DNA from: Rhypophila decipiens
Lineage: Eukaryota; Ascomycota; Sordariomycetes; Sordariales; Naviculisporaceae
Reading direction: 5' to 3'
Length of the DNA stretch: 64,000 nucleotides
Assembly: GCA_033297075.1 (NCBI GenBank)
Contig: MU858093.1
Location: 1-64,000, forward strand
Position numbers and translations under genes: made by a program. Below are positions 9,652 through 19,870 of this stretch, piece by piece. The notes under the pieces are model-generated. The model was not told where the DNA came from. It did no database searches and worked only from the letters and a program-made list of their open reading frames with translations. The first letter of the stretch is position 1. Each line of letters begins with the position of its first letter.

Positions 9652-11679
9652 TCACTCCTTGCCCAAAGTAGACCCTTTCAACGCCTCGTCAACTTTCCGT
9701 CTGTACTCCTGCTGGGTACGGGCCTGGTCGAGAAAGACTTCATACTTGACATCGAGCAGTTTCTTCTCGGCCAAGTCGCCACGGGACCACACAACCTTTC
9801 CGGGCTTGCTCATGCGGTCCATGATATCCCATAAGGGCTCTGTAGTCCCGTCCTCTTTGGCGCTGGCCGCCTTGGCACCCAGCATCGCCGCTCCGTGCAC
9901 CACGGCAGCATTGACGTAGCGAGGAACCAACACAGGCATGCCGCAGGCTGTGGCAATGAGGTCCATGAGAATTTCATTCTGGCATTGACTACCCGACATA
10001 AAAATGCTGCGGATTTTATGGCCAGAACTGTTCATGGCCTCGATGATCTGTCTTGTCTGCAGGGCGATAAACTCGAGTGTCGAATAGTATAGCAAAGCCA
10101 TGCCATCCTTGCTCTTGTCGCTGCTCATCCCAATGATTGCACCACGCATGTTTGGATCTGCGATTGGGGACCTGTTGCCCCAGAGGTCGCCATAGAAGAA
10201 GTAATGCCGCACCAGATATGATATCGATGGTGCGTTGTTCTTCTCGGCCAGGTGTCGTAGATGGTCGTTGAGATAGTCGTAGATGTTCTTCCCAGCCGCC
10301 TCGGCTTCCTTCACTGTGTCGCCATATGCGGCGTGGGTCTCCAACATGTGCCGTATCAGCTCGCCGGTCGCCGACTGGCCGCCCTCGGCCATCCAGTACC
10401 CCGGGATCAGCACATCCCGATAGGGACCCCACACCCCGTTGACAAATACAGGCTCCTTGGACATGGCCAAATGGCAGGTTGACGTACCCGCAACTGCAGC
10501 GAGACGCGTGAAAGCCTGTGACACATCGTTCGCGGGGTTTGCGTCGTCGAGCTGATCTTGACTCAGGTTCACTTTGGCGCCGACGGTCCCGATCCATCCA
10601 GCATAAGCGTCGATCACACCACTTCCGATGGGAATTCCCGCCGGGAGGCCTAGTTCCTGCGCTGCCTTTTCAGACAGACCGCCGACCAGCTCGCCGGCGC
10701 TCAAAAATGTCCCGCTCTGCTTCAGGTCAGCACTGTCCTTCTGGTATAGTGTGGAGTAAGGAAAGGGCGCACCACCCCGTTGACTCCTCCCGTTCTCTTG
10801 AAGTCGTCCTTGACCAAATCGCCGAGTCCGATCGTGTGGTAAAAGTCCTCCTGCCATCCTTTCACGCTTCCATCAACGCCCACCGGGACGTATCCCTGCT
10901 TGCAAACGGCGCTGCAAAAGCTCCTGGTCTCGTTTCCAGTCGCGATGTGAGTCAAGGCATCCGCCAGGTCGTAGAACTTGCAGCGGTCGAACAGCTCGGG
11001 CGGCATATTCTTCTTCAGCCACAAGACCTTGGGAATCTCCATTTCCGGGCTCATCTTGTTGCCAACGTAACGGAGAAGGTTATGCTTGGTGCCGTTAATC
11101 ATCTCCGTCTCCGCGAGCGGGCGGTGGTCCAGCCACAACACAACGTTTCTGTCGTTTCCATCGTTCTTGAAATCGGGACCCGTGACTGGGACGGGCTCAT
11201 CAGTGTCATGAGTAAAGACCGCCAGCGAGCAAGTCGCATCAAACCCAATTCCCTTGACCGAAGTTGGATCGACTTTCGACTCGGCAATCGCTTGTTTCAC
11301 ACATATGCATATGGCTTTCCAAATGTCTGTTGTAGATTGCTCCTGAGGTAAAAGTTATGTTAGACCATGACTGGAAAATGACCCTGAAATGCGACGTACG
11401 TAGTGTCCGCCGCCGTATGATGCTGGCTGCCAGAGCTTGATGTTGTGTGAGGCAAGGCCTTTGATCTCGCCAGTCGAGTCTATGATGCAAGCTCGTGCGG
11501 AGCCCGTGCCGACATCTATGCCAATATAATGATTCTGTCGGCCACGAGAGTAAGTAAGCAAAAGTGCGACGTGTTGCTGAGTGGCTTGGGCTCAACGAAC
11601 TTGAGAACTGAGATCATATTATCGGGTCAGCAAGCATTTTCTTTTTATCGATTTCTCATTGTTGAACGACTTACGACAT
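9652..11679 (-). CDS. FGGY-family carbohydrate kinase (MPA43/ribulokinase-like)
   Basis: Five exons are inferred: 11679-11675, 11607-11601, 11534-11400, 11342-10773 and 10716-9652, for 593 residues, the usual size of fungal MPA43-type FGGY kinases. The two leading exons have only 5 and 7 nt and supply MSSQ before NHYIGIDVGTGSARA, the phosphate-binding start of the family; their donors (GTAAGT, GTTCGT) and acceptors (CTCAG, GACAG) fit. Further marks are GFDATCSLAVF, LWLDHRP, GGVNG...LSAGELVGGLS across the fourth intron (CTGAC branch, CAG acceptor), GSGVIDAYAGWIG, and the C-terminal ATP-domain block GSQCQNEILMDL. The enzyme phosphorylates a pentulose or related sugar with ATP in the cytosol; close relatives prefer D-ribulose, so that is the best guess. 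The fourth donor could be GTGCGC (10772) or GTGGTG (10775), which changes one valine. Confidence 0.88.
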
Positions 11680-12893
11680 ATTTCTGTCCTTCTTAAGAGA
11701 GAGGCCGTGATGTTTGCAAACTACCAAGTTTGTTATAGGTAGAATGTGAAGAAGTGTAATATGAGAAGTTGGTCAAGCTACGTATTGTGCTTGAGCTTGG
11801 TCTTAAAGACGAAGGAGCACGCAAGTCTAGACTGCTTGGGCGAACTCAAAAGCTGCATTGGTGAGTTCATTGAGGGACGATCCCATCTAAAATCCACATG
11901 ACTTGCGAGGGGTAAATTCTGGGTCCATGGCAGTGGTTCTTCTTCGGGTGAATTGATGAGTGAGCGACTTCCGAAAGAAGTCGAGCCCGTCATTGTTGAC
12001 CAATGTGGAAGTACAATACAACAATTTCACCCCACCCGGTCAACTCGTTCTCTGTAATCGTCAACAAAATGTGTGCGGCCCCGGACCAGGCTATTTTTGA
12101 ATGACGAAAGACAACAAGAAAAGAACGAAAACACGTCAAGAACACTACACTCGTAAGTGATCAGCAATGATCGCCGCAGTAGCCACGGAGCTTGTCCTGG
12201 CGCATTGGCTGACTTCCGGTATTGTTCACCGGTCCGACGCCACCGGCCCGGGGCCGGAGTCTGCTCCGTAGCTCTCGGGCATTCGTGATGAAATGGTGCA
12301 ATCGCCATTTATCAACTTGACATAAGAGCTGTGAGATACTTCTCGTGTGTACTTCAGTCTCGAAGGGAACCTTAGAGGCACGACTGCGGGAATCCGGATC
12401 AGGGACGGCGACGGCATCGGACCCAGCGTTTTGGCGAACCGACAGCCGTCCACCGGGGCTGATGATACGCCAAGGCCACCGAGACTCCGGGGCGAAAGAC
12501 GAGTTGACACGGTCTGGTGGATCAGGTTCCTGGGCCGTATCGGCTTGTCATGGGACTGGCGGCGATGATATTGTCATGGCGACCTCTGTAGAGCAAAAAG
12601 TTCATTGCAACCTGCCTGGCAATGTGAAGTTATTTGCATGTTGACAACGTGGTTGCAAGTTGGGAGTACTGACATGGTGGAAGTGCCATGCAAATATTGA
12701 GATCAACAATACCGCCGCTGAAGCCTGCTGATGGTTGGGGGTTGACCCGCTAAATTTGCCAGTAAAATTTCACCAGGCAACCCTCGGCCTCAAAGCAACT
12801 CTTTCAATTCACGACTTCTGCGCTCTCAATCAATCAGCAACGAAACATTCTCAAACTGAAATCCACAGACCTGCTTTTCCTTCAGAAATCTAA
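11680..12893. other. Divergent spacer between kinase and SMN genes
   Basis: Should hold both promoters. The last ~100 bases before 12894 (CAATCAATCAGCAACG...) look like the SMN leader. Frames at 12345-12644 overlap on both strands and are taken as chance. Confidence 0.45.
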
Positions 12894-14008
12894 ATGGAAG
12901 TGCCAATTGATCAGGACGGAGTTTGGGACGATTCCGCCCTGGTAGATTCATGGAACGAAGCGCTCCAAGAGTACAATGTGCGTTTCACACAATCCTAATC
13001 GTTTCCCAAGCCTTGAAAATGTTCAAAGGACGCTGACTCTGATTCACATCAAACAATCAGAAATATCACAGCATCAAGGCAAAAGGAGGCACAGTCGAGG
13101 ATATTGAGGGCGAGCTGAAGGCCGTCAGGTTTGTGACTGCCCCTTGACCCCCAAACACTTGGGCTTACTCGGCCGTTTGGCATCTCGTGGGGCCCAGCCC
13201 TGGAAGTCCAGACTCCGAAATTCACAAGATGAACGGATGCATTGAAGGTGCCCTTAACTAATGATCGCTTCAAGGGCAAAATGGGATGCCAAGCCAGAAC
13301 AGGAAACAGAAGACGCAGGAGGGCCTATCAACACGGAGGTTGAACAAGAGTCCAGTGTCATGGACGGTGTTTCTACCTCCAAGAGCGACGAAACACCTTT
13401 GGCAAAGGAGGTAGGTTCAGGAGATCAAACAGCACCTACGCCAGCTTTTAGCACACCTTTCCAACCCAACGGGAGGATCACCAAGAACAAATGTCTTGGC
13501 ATGAAACGGTTCCCATTTCGCTGTCGTCCTTATTTTATGGAAAGTGATTGTTCCGACTGACAGGCAATCCACTTCCTTTCTAGGAACCCTCAACGACGCC
13601 GAATCACAACGTCACCACAGTCAGCGAGGAAGATCAGAAACAGCAGCAGGGGACTGCACCACAACCACCACTACCGGCTCCAGCAGCAGATCCTCGGGCC
13701 GCAGCGTTTGGACCACAGACCGTTCTGGGGACGGGTATGTTTCCTCCCATCAACATATCGAACAGTTCCCCTATTTTAGAGCACTCAACTAACATGGATA
13801 CTTTCTTGCGGGAACGGCAGTCCAGGATGAGGGGCTCAAAAAAGTCCTGCTAGCATGGTACTACGCTGGTACGGCGACATTTCTACTTCCCCTTCTTTTT
13901 GGACCGAGGACCTCCTCGATAGGTGATGCTAACAAACTTTAAGGATACTACACTGGACTCATGGAAGGACAACAACAACAGTCACAACAAAAACCGTCCG
14001 AGGGATAA
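12894..14008 (+). CDS. smn1: Survival motor neuron (SMN) homologue, snRNP assembly
   Basis: Six exons are inferred: 12894-12977, 13061-13128, 13275-13410, 13584-13734, 13821-13868 and 13944-14008, for 183 residues. The N-terminus has the Gemin2-binding helix (VWDDSALVDSWNEAL, from residue 10) followed by KYHSIKAKGG. The C-terminus has the YG box AWYYAGYYTGLMEG with glycines at 163, 167 and 171, the glycine-zipper pattern that oligomerises SMN. No Tudor domain is present, as in fission yeast Smn1. SMN acts with Gemin2 in the cytoplasm and nucleus to load Sm proteins onto spliceosomal snRNAs. Both ends of the protein are diagnostic and are joined in frame by introns with good signals (CTAAC branch sites). 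The weak point is the third intron: the donor GTAGGT at 13411 is the only good one in phase, making that intron 173 bp; the middle of the protein is therefore less certain. Confidence 0.85.
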
Positions 14009-16554
14009 AGGAATGTTTTTTCTCCCGGTGAGTCCGCCCCTGTTGAGGGGTCGAGAGCGTGATAACGGCCCAGGAAGAAGGTCGCCTGGCGCCGGTCGAG
14101 ACCAAGAGCTTACTCCGTATTGGGTAGAAGTCCAAGCACTAGCAATTTCCTACCGATATTAATGCGACATTTGATAGTGCTTGGTAGTGACGCTGAATGC
14201 ACATTATGACATTGAACGCAAAATACATGTAAAGAACAGGAGGCTGAGATTTGTTGCTTGGACCTCGATCATACCGTTGCACCGATATAAGGGGCTGGCC
14301 TGGCGCCGAGGCGAGATGCATTCTAGATCACAGTGGAGGGACAGGGATTAGGTTTAGTGGGTCCCCTGGGGGGTTAGCGAGGGTTTCCTGCAAGGCTAAT
14401 ACAAGATCGACGACCTGCGACAACCTGTGTTCCAGCAGGTTCATTTTACCACACGGCTCCGGCAGGTTCCTTGTCTGAGAGTCGAAAGACAGCCATGGCA
14501 TGTATCACGACTTCACAATCCCACGTGTTTTACTCAACGACATTTTTCAACTTGATGATCCAAGATTGCAGGTCCGCATCGGCAGTAACGGAAGAAATGT
14601 TTCCCGTTTGTTCAGAGATTATCACGGAGGGGCAGGGAATCGTTCATCCAAGTGGGAGGTCGCCAATGTCGTGGAGACACTTCCGTCGGTAGATTTGCCA
14701 CTATCCCCAGCCTTGTCGTTTCTCTGGCATATCCCAACCTGACACTTTGAATCTCTCGGCGGAACGTTTTGCTGATATCGAAGATATCTCTTCCTTCATT
14801 ACACTGCGCTCGAGTGTGATTAGAGAAACAGTCTTGGCAGCCGCTCTCATCCGCAAACTAAATATTTAAGCATGTTTCTCTGCCTGCTGACTGCCGTTTC
14901 ATGTTGTTGACATGAGTACCGTTTGGTTACACCGCAGACATTGAATGACTGTATCAATCCAAAAGCTGACGAGTCGAGTCAAGAATACATAGCCAGAACG
15001 GCACCATTCCGAGGCTATTCAGATATTCAAGATGAACCTTATCGTCTTGCGGCTGTGGCTTTCCGGCAGAGCCTCAAGGTCTCACCTTTAAATGGATCAG
15101 CAACCGCCAAGGCCGCCGGACAGGAGGGCAAGAATAAAAGGCTGAGGAGGCTGAGTATATATACCTACGTGGACATAGTTTCACGGATGTCATGTCTATC
15201 GGATCTGATGGGATTTCAGTTTAGACTTGTTTTTTCGTAGGTCAGGCTGTCGGGTCACCGGCCATAGCGACCCGATTACACGGAAACAAACCGAGCTTCT
15301 TCCCAAAGCGCTTATCATGTCAACCAACTGACTTGACTGGTTGTGGCTCACTTGGGGTGAGGCTGGAAGGACAGACACCCGAGAACTAAGCGCGATACGT
15401 TTATATGTCATGGTCAACGGTCATTTCTCGTGGCAACATGAATCATTCTCTCTTCAACGTACAGCTGTCATGATGTCCTTAGGCCGAGATACCAGATACC
15501 GGACTGCAGGAGTGATCCGTACTCCATCAAGCAACTGCATCTAATTGTAGATCCGAGAGAAACGACGATTGTTGTTCCAAGTCCGTCTGGATCATGATTG
15601 GGCAGCTGGGATAAGGTTATTGAAACAACTCCTCGAGAGGAGTTCTGTATCAAGTCTCCTTCGTCTCGTCAATTGCCAAGACATCAAACCTCACTGAATT
15701 CAGCATCACAGGTGGGGGGATTCAGGGTACTTTCAAGCCCCACACTTTCTCCCGTCTGAACTTCCATCTGACAGGGGTCGTTGAGGGGAGGACCCACAAA
15801 AGAGGGCCCAAGCGACGGTACCTGGACAAAACCCCAAACACTCTGAGACGATTGTGTCACAGCCAAACTCCTGCGCCTAACAACTCCAAGCAACTCCCGT
15901 TGACTCCGTGGGCCTCGATGGCGGCTGAGCAAATCTCAATCCCTGCATCACCTCGCGCCGGATGGGGCAAGGTCGTCTCAGACCACCGGCTAGCTCTGCA
16001 ACTCAAGACGACTGTTATCCACAACGAGTGCGCACCGCGCAGGCACTAACACGCTGTCACTCTGAGCCGGCCCCAGTGAGGCAAGGCGTCTCCCTCCCCG
16101 GAACAGCAGAGCACGAGCAAGGCCGAGAAAACGGACAGGGAAGATTATTGTCACGACACTTGCCCAGCTTCCCAGCTCGTTTCGAAGAGGTGCCCCTTCG
16201 GCCAGGGATGGGCATGGCATCCATGGCACCAAGACGAGACCCCCCCGGGTCGGATGCAAAGCTTCGATCTTTATGCCTTGGGCCACGGCCTCTCTTTTGT
16301 TCAAAACCCCATTCAAGAAGCCTTGTTTCTCCTTCTGTTTTTCCCTTCTCTCTCCATCTCTTTTACAACTTGTCTTCTGTGTGTGTAGTATTCACTCTTT
16401 TCGGGTCTCGTTCTTTTACTCCATTTCCATTACTTCAATTCTACACGAGCAGGGACTCGCTTCAAAAGGCATATTCTATCATTTCAGCATTCGTTCATTC
16501 ATTCCATTCTCACTCAAGTCGGTCCGGATCGATTAATTACACACAACCACAAAA
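14009..16554. other. 2.5-kb spacer, no gene recognised
   Basis: Several open frames of 70-200 codons (for example 14923-15240, 15684-15932 antisense, 15962-16558) have no recognisable domain, overlap in several frames and lack start context. A TATATATA motif lies at about 15155. The final 250 bases are the promoter and CT-rich leader of the secreted cupredoxin-like gene. Confidence 0.45.
16310..16500 (+). promoter_or_regulatory. CT-rich leader of the cupredoxin-like gene
   Basis: The coding-strand sequence is dominated by CT, TTC and TTTC runs up to about 50 bases before the ATG at 16555, which itself has an ACAAAAATG context. Pyrimidine-rich leaders of this kind are common at strongly expressed fungal genes; the exact transcription start is not visible. 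Confidence 0.5.
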
Positions 16555-17707
16555 ATGAAGTTCTCGGCAACATTGGCTCTGGGCATGGCCCCCGCGGTGC
16601 TTGGAAAGTCGGTTCACAAGGTCTATCCTGGGCGGAGAAGCGTCGAGCTCGACACCCGTACCAACCATGGCGAGAAGGGCCTTGAGCTGCCCGGCGTCAC
16701 CAGCTCCAACAGCGTCCAGATAACGGGAGAGCTCCTCGAACAGCTGAAGGCACAGTTTGGCATGAGCGCCGGTGCCGGTATCCAGGTCAACATTCTCTGG
16801 GTCAACGGCGGTGGTGGTGCCGCCACCACTGTCCTCCACGAGGCCCAGACCGTCACAGTAACGCAGACGGTCAACGGCGGCGCCGAGGCCACCCCTACCG
16901 GAGCTGTCGAAGGTGGCGAGAACGTCGAGGCCAACCCGACCGTCGGTGCTGGTGCCTCGGGCACTGTCGTCGCCACGGGTGCCACTCACAGCGTCACCGT
17001 TGGTGGTCCCCAGGGTCTTGCCTTCAGCCCCCCCGAGCTCAAGGCTGCCCAGGGCGACACCGTCATCTTCACCTTCTTGAGCCAGAATCACACCGCCACC
17101 CAGTCCGCTTTCGATACTCCCTGCGTTCCTCTCGATGGTGGCATGGACTCTGGATACCAGGCCAACCCCAACAACACCATTGACCCGCCTCCTCAGGTCG
17201 CCATGCAAGTCATGGTCAGCACTCCTCTCTGTAAGTTTGATCACCTCTCTGCAAGCAAAATTTAACATTCAGAGACAACCGACTAACACACTCAAAGGGT
17301 TCTTCTGCAGACAAGGCAACCACTGCGGAAAGGGCATGACCTTCTCCATCAACCCCACCGCCGAGAAGACGCACGCCATGTTCCAGGCCCTCGCCATCGC
17401 CCAGAACGGCACCGGAGCCGACAGCGCCATCGTTGGTGGTGCTCCTCCCCCGCCTCCCGCTCCTCCTGCCGGTGATGCTGCCGCTACTGCCTCGGGCGCC
17501 GTTGCTGCCCCCAGTGCTACTGCCGGCGCAGGTGCTGCCGCCCCTTCAGGCGTCGTCGCCGGTACTGGCCAGGTTGGCGCCGATGGACAGTGCGTCTGCG
17601 CAGTAACATGCAGCTTCACCGGCAGCGACTTCCCTGCTGCTGCCGTCCAGGGACGCGCCAGCTTTGGCGGTGTTCCCGGCGCTGTCCCTATCGCCATGGC
17701 CGGCTAA
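16555..17707 (+). CDS. Secreted cupredoxin-like serine/alanine-rich protein
   Basis: Exons 16555-17230 and 17298-17707, with a 67-bp intron (GTAAGT, GACTAAC branch, AAAG acceptor), give 361 residues. A signal peptide is seen at 1-17 (MKFSATLALGMAPAVLG). The central part has the fungal extracellular cupredoxin pattern: HSVTVGG (first ligand His), LAFSPPELKAAQGDTVIFTF, NHTATQSAFDTPCVP, and after the intron WFFCRQGNHCGKGM, whose Cys, His and Met match type-1 copper ligands. The protein ends with an Ala/Gly/Pro-rich stretch. It is expected outside the cell or in the wall. Many relatives end in a GPI signal; here the C-terminus (VPIAMAG) is too short and not hydrophobic enough for one. An N-terminal region of ~120 residues before the cupredoxin fold is rich in Gly, Ala and Thr. 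Enzyme activity is not known for this group. Confidence 0.85.
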
Positions 17708-19331
17708 GCCTTTCACCTCGAGCATTACGGAGTACAAGCATCGATGGGGATGGAACCACACAAGACTAGTTGTAATTTTTCTATAACGATTTCATAAAAG
17801 AACTAGTACATGGTTGTATAAAGTAGTAGTACCTGGGCCTGGGGATGGTAGTGAGATTTCTCATATGTAGACTTTTTTTTTTCTTTTTTTAACGATGGAT
17901 ACCTGCTTGACTGGTTGGTTTGAATGCTGGATCTGTTGGATATTTTATGCCTCTTTCTTTCTTATATTACCTTTTTTCCTTTTTTCTCCTCTCTCCAAAC
18001 CGCCGGTGGCTGGTTTCTTTTTTCATTTTCATTACATATACCGCCCTAAAATCCGAATTATTAAGACCCTACGTACTTACATGTATCTTTGCGTCTCTCA
18101 TGTGCTATGTCTTTGCTCTTGGTGTTTGTCTGACAGTGATACCGACTTGGGTGTTTGGTTTATACCTCTCAATGTAGTGCACTTGTAGAGCGGGATTCTT
18201 GCTTGAGTATGAATATCCTCTGGCTACGATCTATTATGTTACTATTGGGTTTCATGACATATTAGAATAAGTGACTGGGCTTTTTCTCTATCGCCATACA
18301 CACCCACCCACAGAGGACAAAGCACCTCACAGGATATATATATATTACCTAGGTAGGTAAACTACACACTTAGGTAGCCGCAGGATCTCTCACACGGTCA
18401 TACTGCAACTAACTTACCTATATTAAGGATCCACTCATCTCAACTTCTGACTTGCATTCACTCACACATCCACATTCACAAATGTACTACTAATACTCGT
18501 CAATTACGTGAATCCTTAGGAGTGTATTAGTATAATAGAGAAGGGTATACGACTAATATAAAATATAAGCCCGATGTTATAACGTTACCCGAGATTGGAA
18601 ATGCTCAAGAGTGATATTCTGAAATTACCAGGATAGGACAAAAAGTACAAGAGATAGGATGTGATTGAGAGAACAAGCCGATGAATTGTTTGCCTAGGTA
18701 CCTACTCCTTGGTCGCTCTCATCTTCTTGAACTATTAGGTAGTCACTCACTGCTGCCATGCTAAGCCAAGGTGAGAGCTATCTCCCACCTCCATGCCAAC
18801 AACATGCATTATCAACCAAGTTAAGCGAGGAGGTGACTCGACACCACCAGCCAGCAACCTCGGCCCCATAAACATACGTATCTGACCCGTAATCAAAAGG
18901 TACTTAGCGACTCAACCCTTCATTCATCACCGATAACCAAGTCACAGCACAGTTCTCTAATAACGAATTCGCCAGCCAGCCCAGCCGAGAAGCCAAGGCA
19001 ACAAGTTGAACAAAAAGGACCATGTCCAAAGTCACGCCACAGCGAATACCAAGCGAACGAGAATGCCATCCATCGCAAAAAAACCCATGAGTGTCCGTCT
19101 GTCTCTCCAACCAACCAACAACTCAACTCCGGCAATCTAATCGAATCAAAACCACGTCATGTCAAGGGACGTCATCAAAAAAACCAAAAAGAAAAAAGGG
19201 GGGTATTGATATTTGGCTCGAGGCAGGTATGGTATAGTAGTACTCCGTAGTAAGAAATCTCTATCAAATATATTGGTCTTGTTCGTCTTGTTCGTCGTTT
19301 TGTTCGTTTTCTTTCTAGCTCCGTCCCAGAA
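17708..19331. other. Spacer between two convergent 3' ends
   Basis: A T-rich stretch at 17870-18010 follows the cupredoxin gene, and ACCTAGGTAGGTA lies at 18347-18359. Several AT-rich simple stretches occur (18335-18345, 18530-18570). No coding region is recognised. Confidence 0.5.
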
Positions 19332-19870
19332 TTATTTCTTTGCAGCAGCAGCAGCCTCGGCGGCTCTCTTTGCGTCGGCTTTTAAACAACAACAACAACA
19401 ACAACAAAGAGTTAGCAATGGCCCACACACACCCCAATCCGTGAATCTGAGAGAGAGTTGCGATCTTACCAGCAGCCTGCTTCTCGCGCATCTTTTGGGC
19501 GGCAATCTCCTTGTCACGAGCCAGCTCGCTTCCGCTTTTTTGGTTTCCCTTTTTCTGTTGAAATAATCATCGCCCATGAAAGGAAAGGGGGGCCGTGGGG
19601 TTAGCCAACTTGTTTTCTTGAGGGTGGTGTTTAGATTGGTTTCCAGTTTTCTTTTTGTTGCTAATATCATTTCTTTGTTTTGCCCTGATTACACACCACA
19701 TGTTGTTCGCGTGTCGCATGGTTTCTTTCCCGATTGTGTTGTTCCTCCTCATCATCTGCTTTCGGGGCACAAACAGACATAATATAGCCATCAAGAGCTT
19801 AGCTTACCTGGGCAGCGAGCTTCTTCTGGGCAGCTTCACGGGCCTTGTCGCGCTGGTTCCCACGAGCCAT
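19332..19870 (-). CDS. SERF/4F5 family small basic protein
   Basis: Exons 19870-19808, 19554-19470 and 19378-19332 give 64 residues. The protein begins MARGNQRDKAREAAQKK, the hallmark of the 4F5 domain, and ends in an Ala/Lys helix with AAAAAKK. SERF-type proteins are small, highly charged, disordered proteins that bind nucleic acids and modify protein aggregation in animals; the fungal role is uncharacterised. Introns are 253 and 91 bp with GTAAGC and GTAAGA donors. The second intron ends next to a GTT repeat (AAC on the plus strand). The first coding exon is only 21 codons, and no single open frame covers the gene, so it is easily missed. Confidence 0.88.
19385..19407. repeat. (AAC)n repeat at an intron end
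   Basis: About seven AAC units directly before the acceptor of the second SERF intron (as GTT on the coding strand), in place of a normal polypyrimidine tract. Confidence 0.8.

Noticed and set aside
975..11679. A biosynthetic cluster of the reductase, bZIP, LtrA-like and kinase genes
   Set aside because: No backbone synthase, no shared promoter motif and mixed primary-metabolism functions; simple neighbourhood is more likely.
15962..16558. 198-codon frame upstream of the cupredoxin-like gene
   Set aside because: It runs through the promoter and CT-rich leader and ends at the true start codon; no motif.
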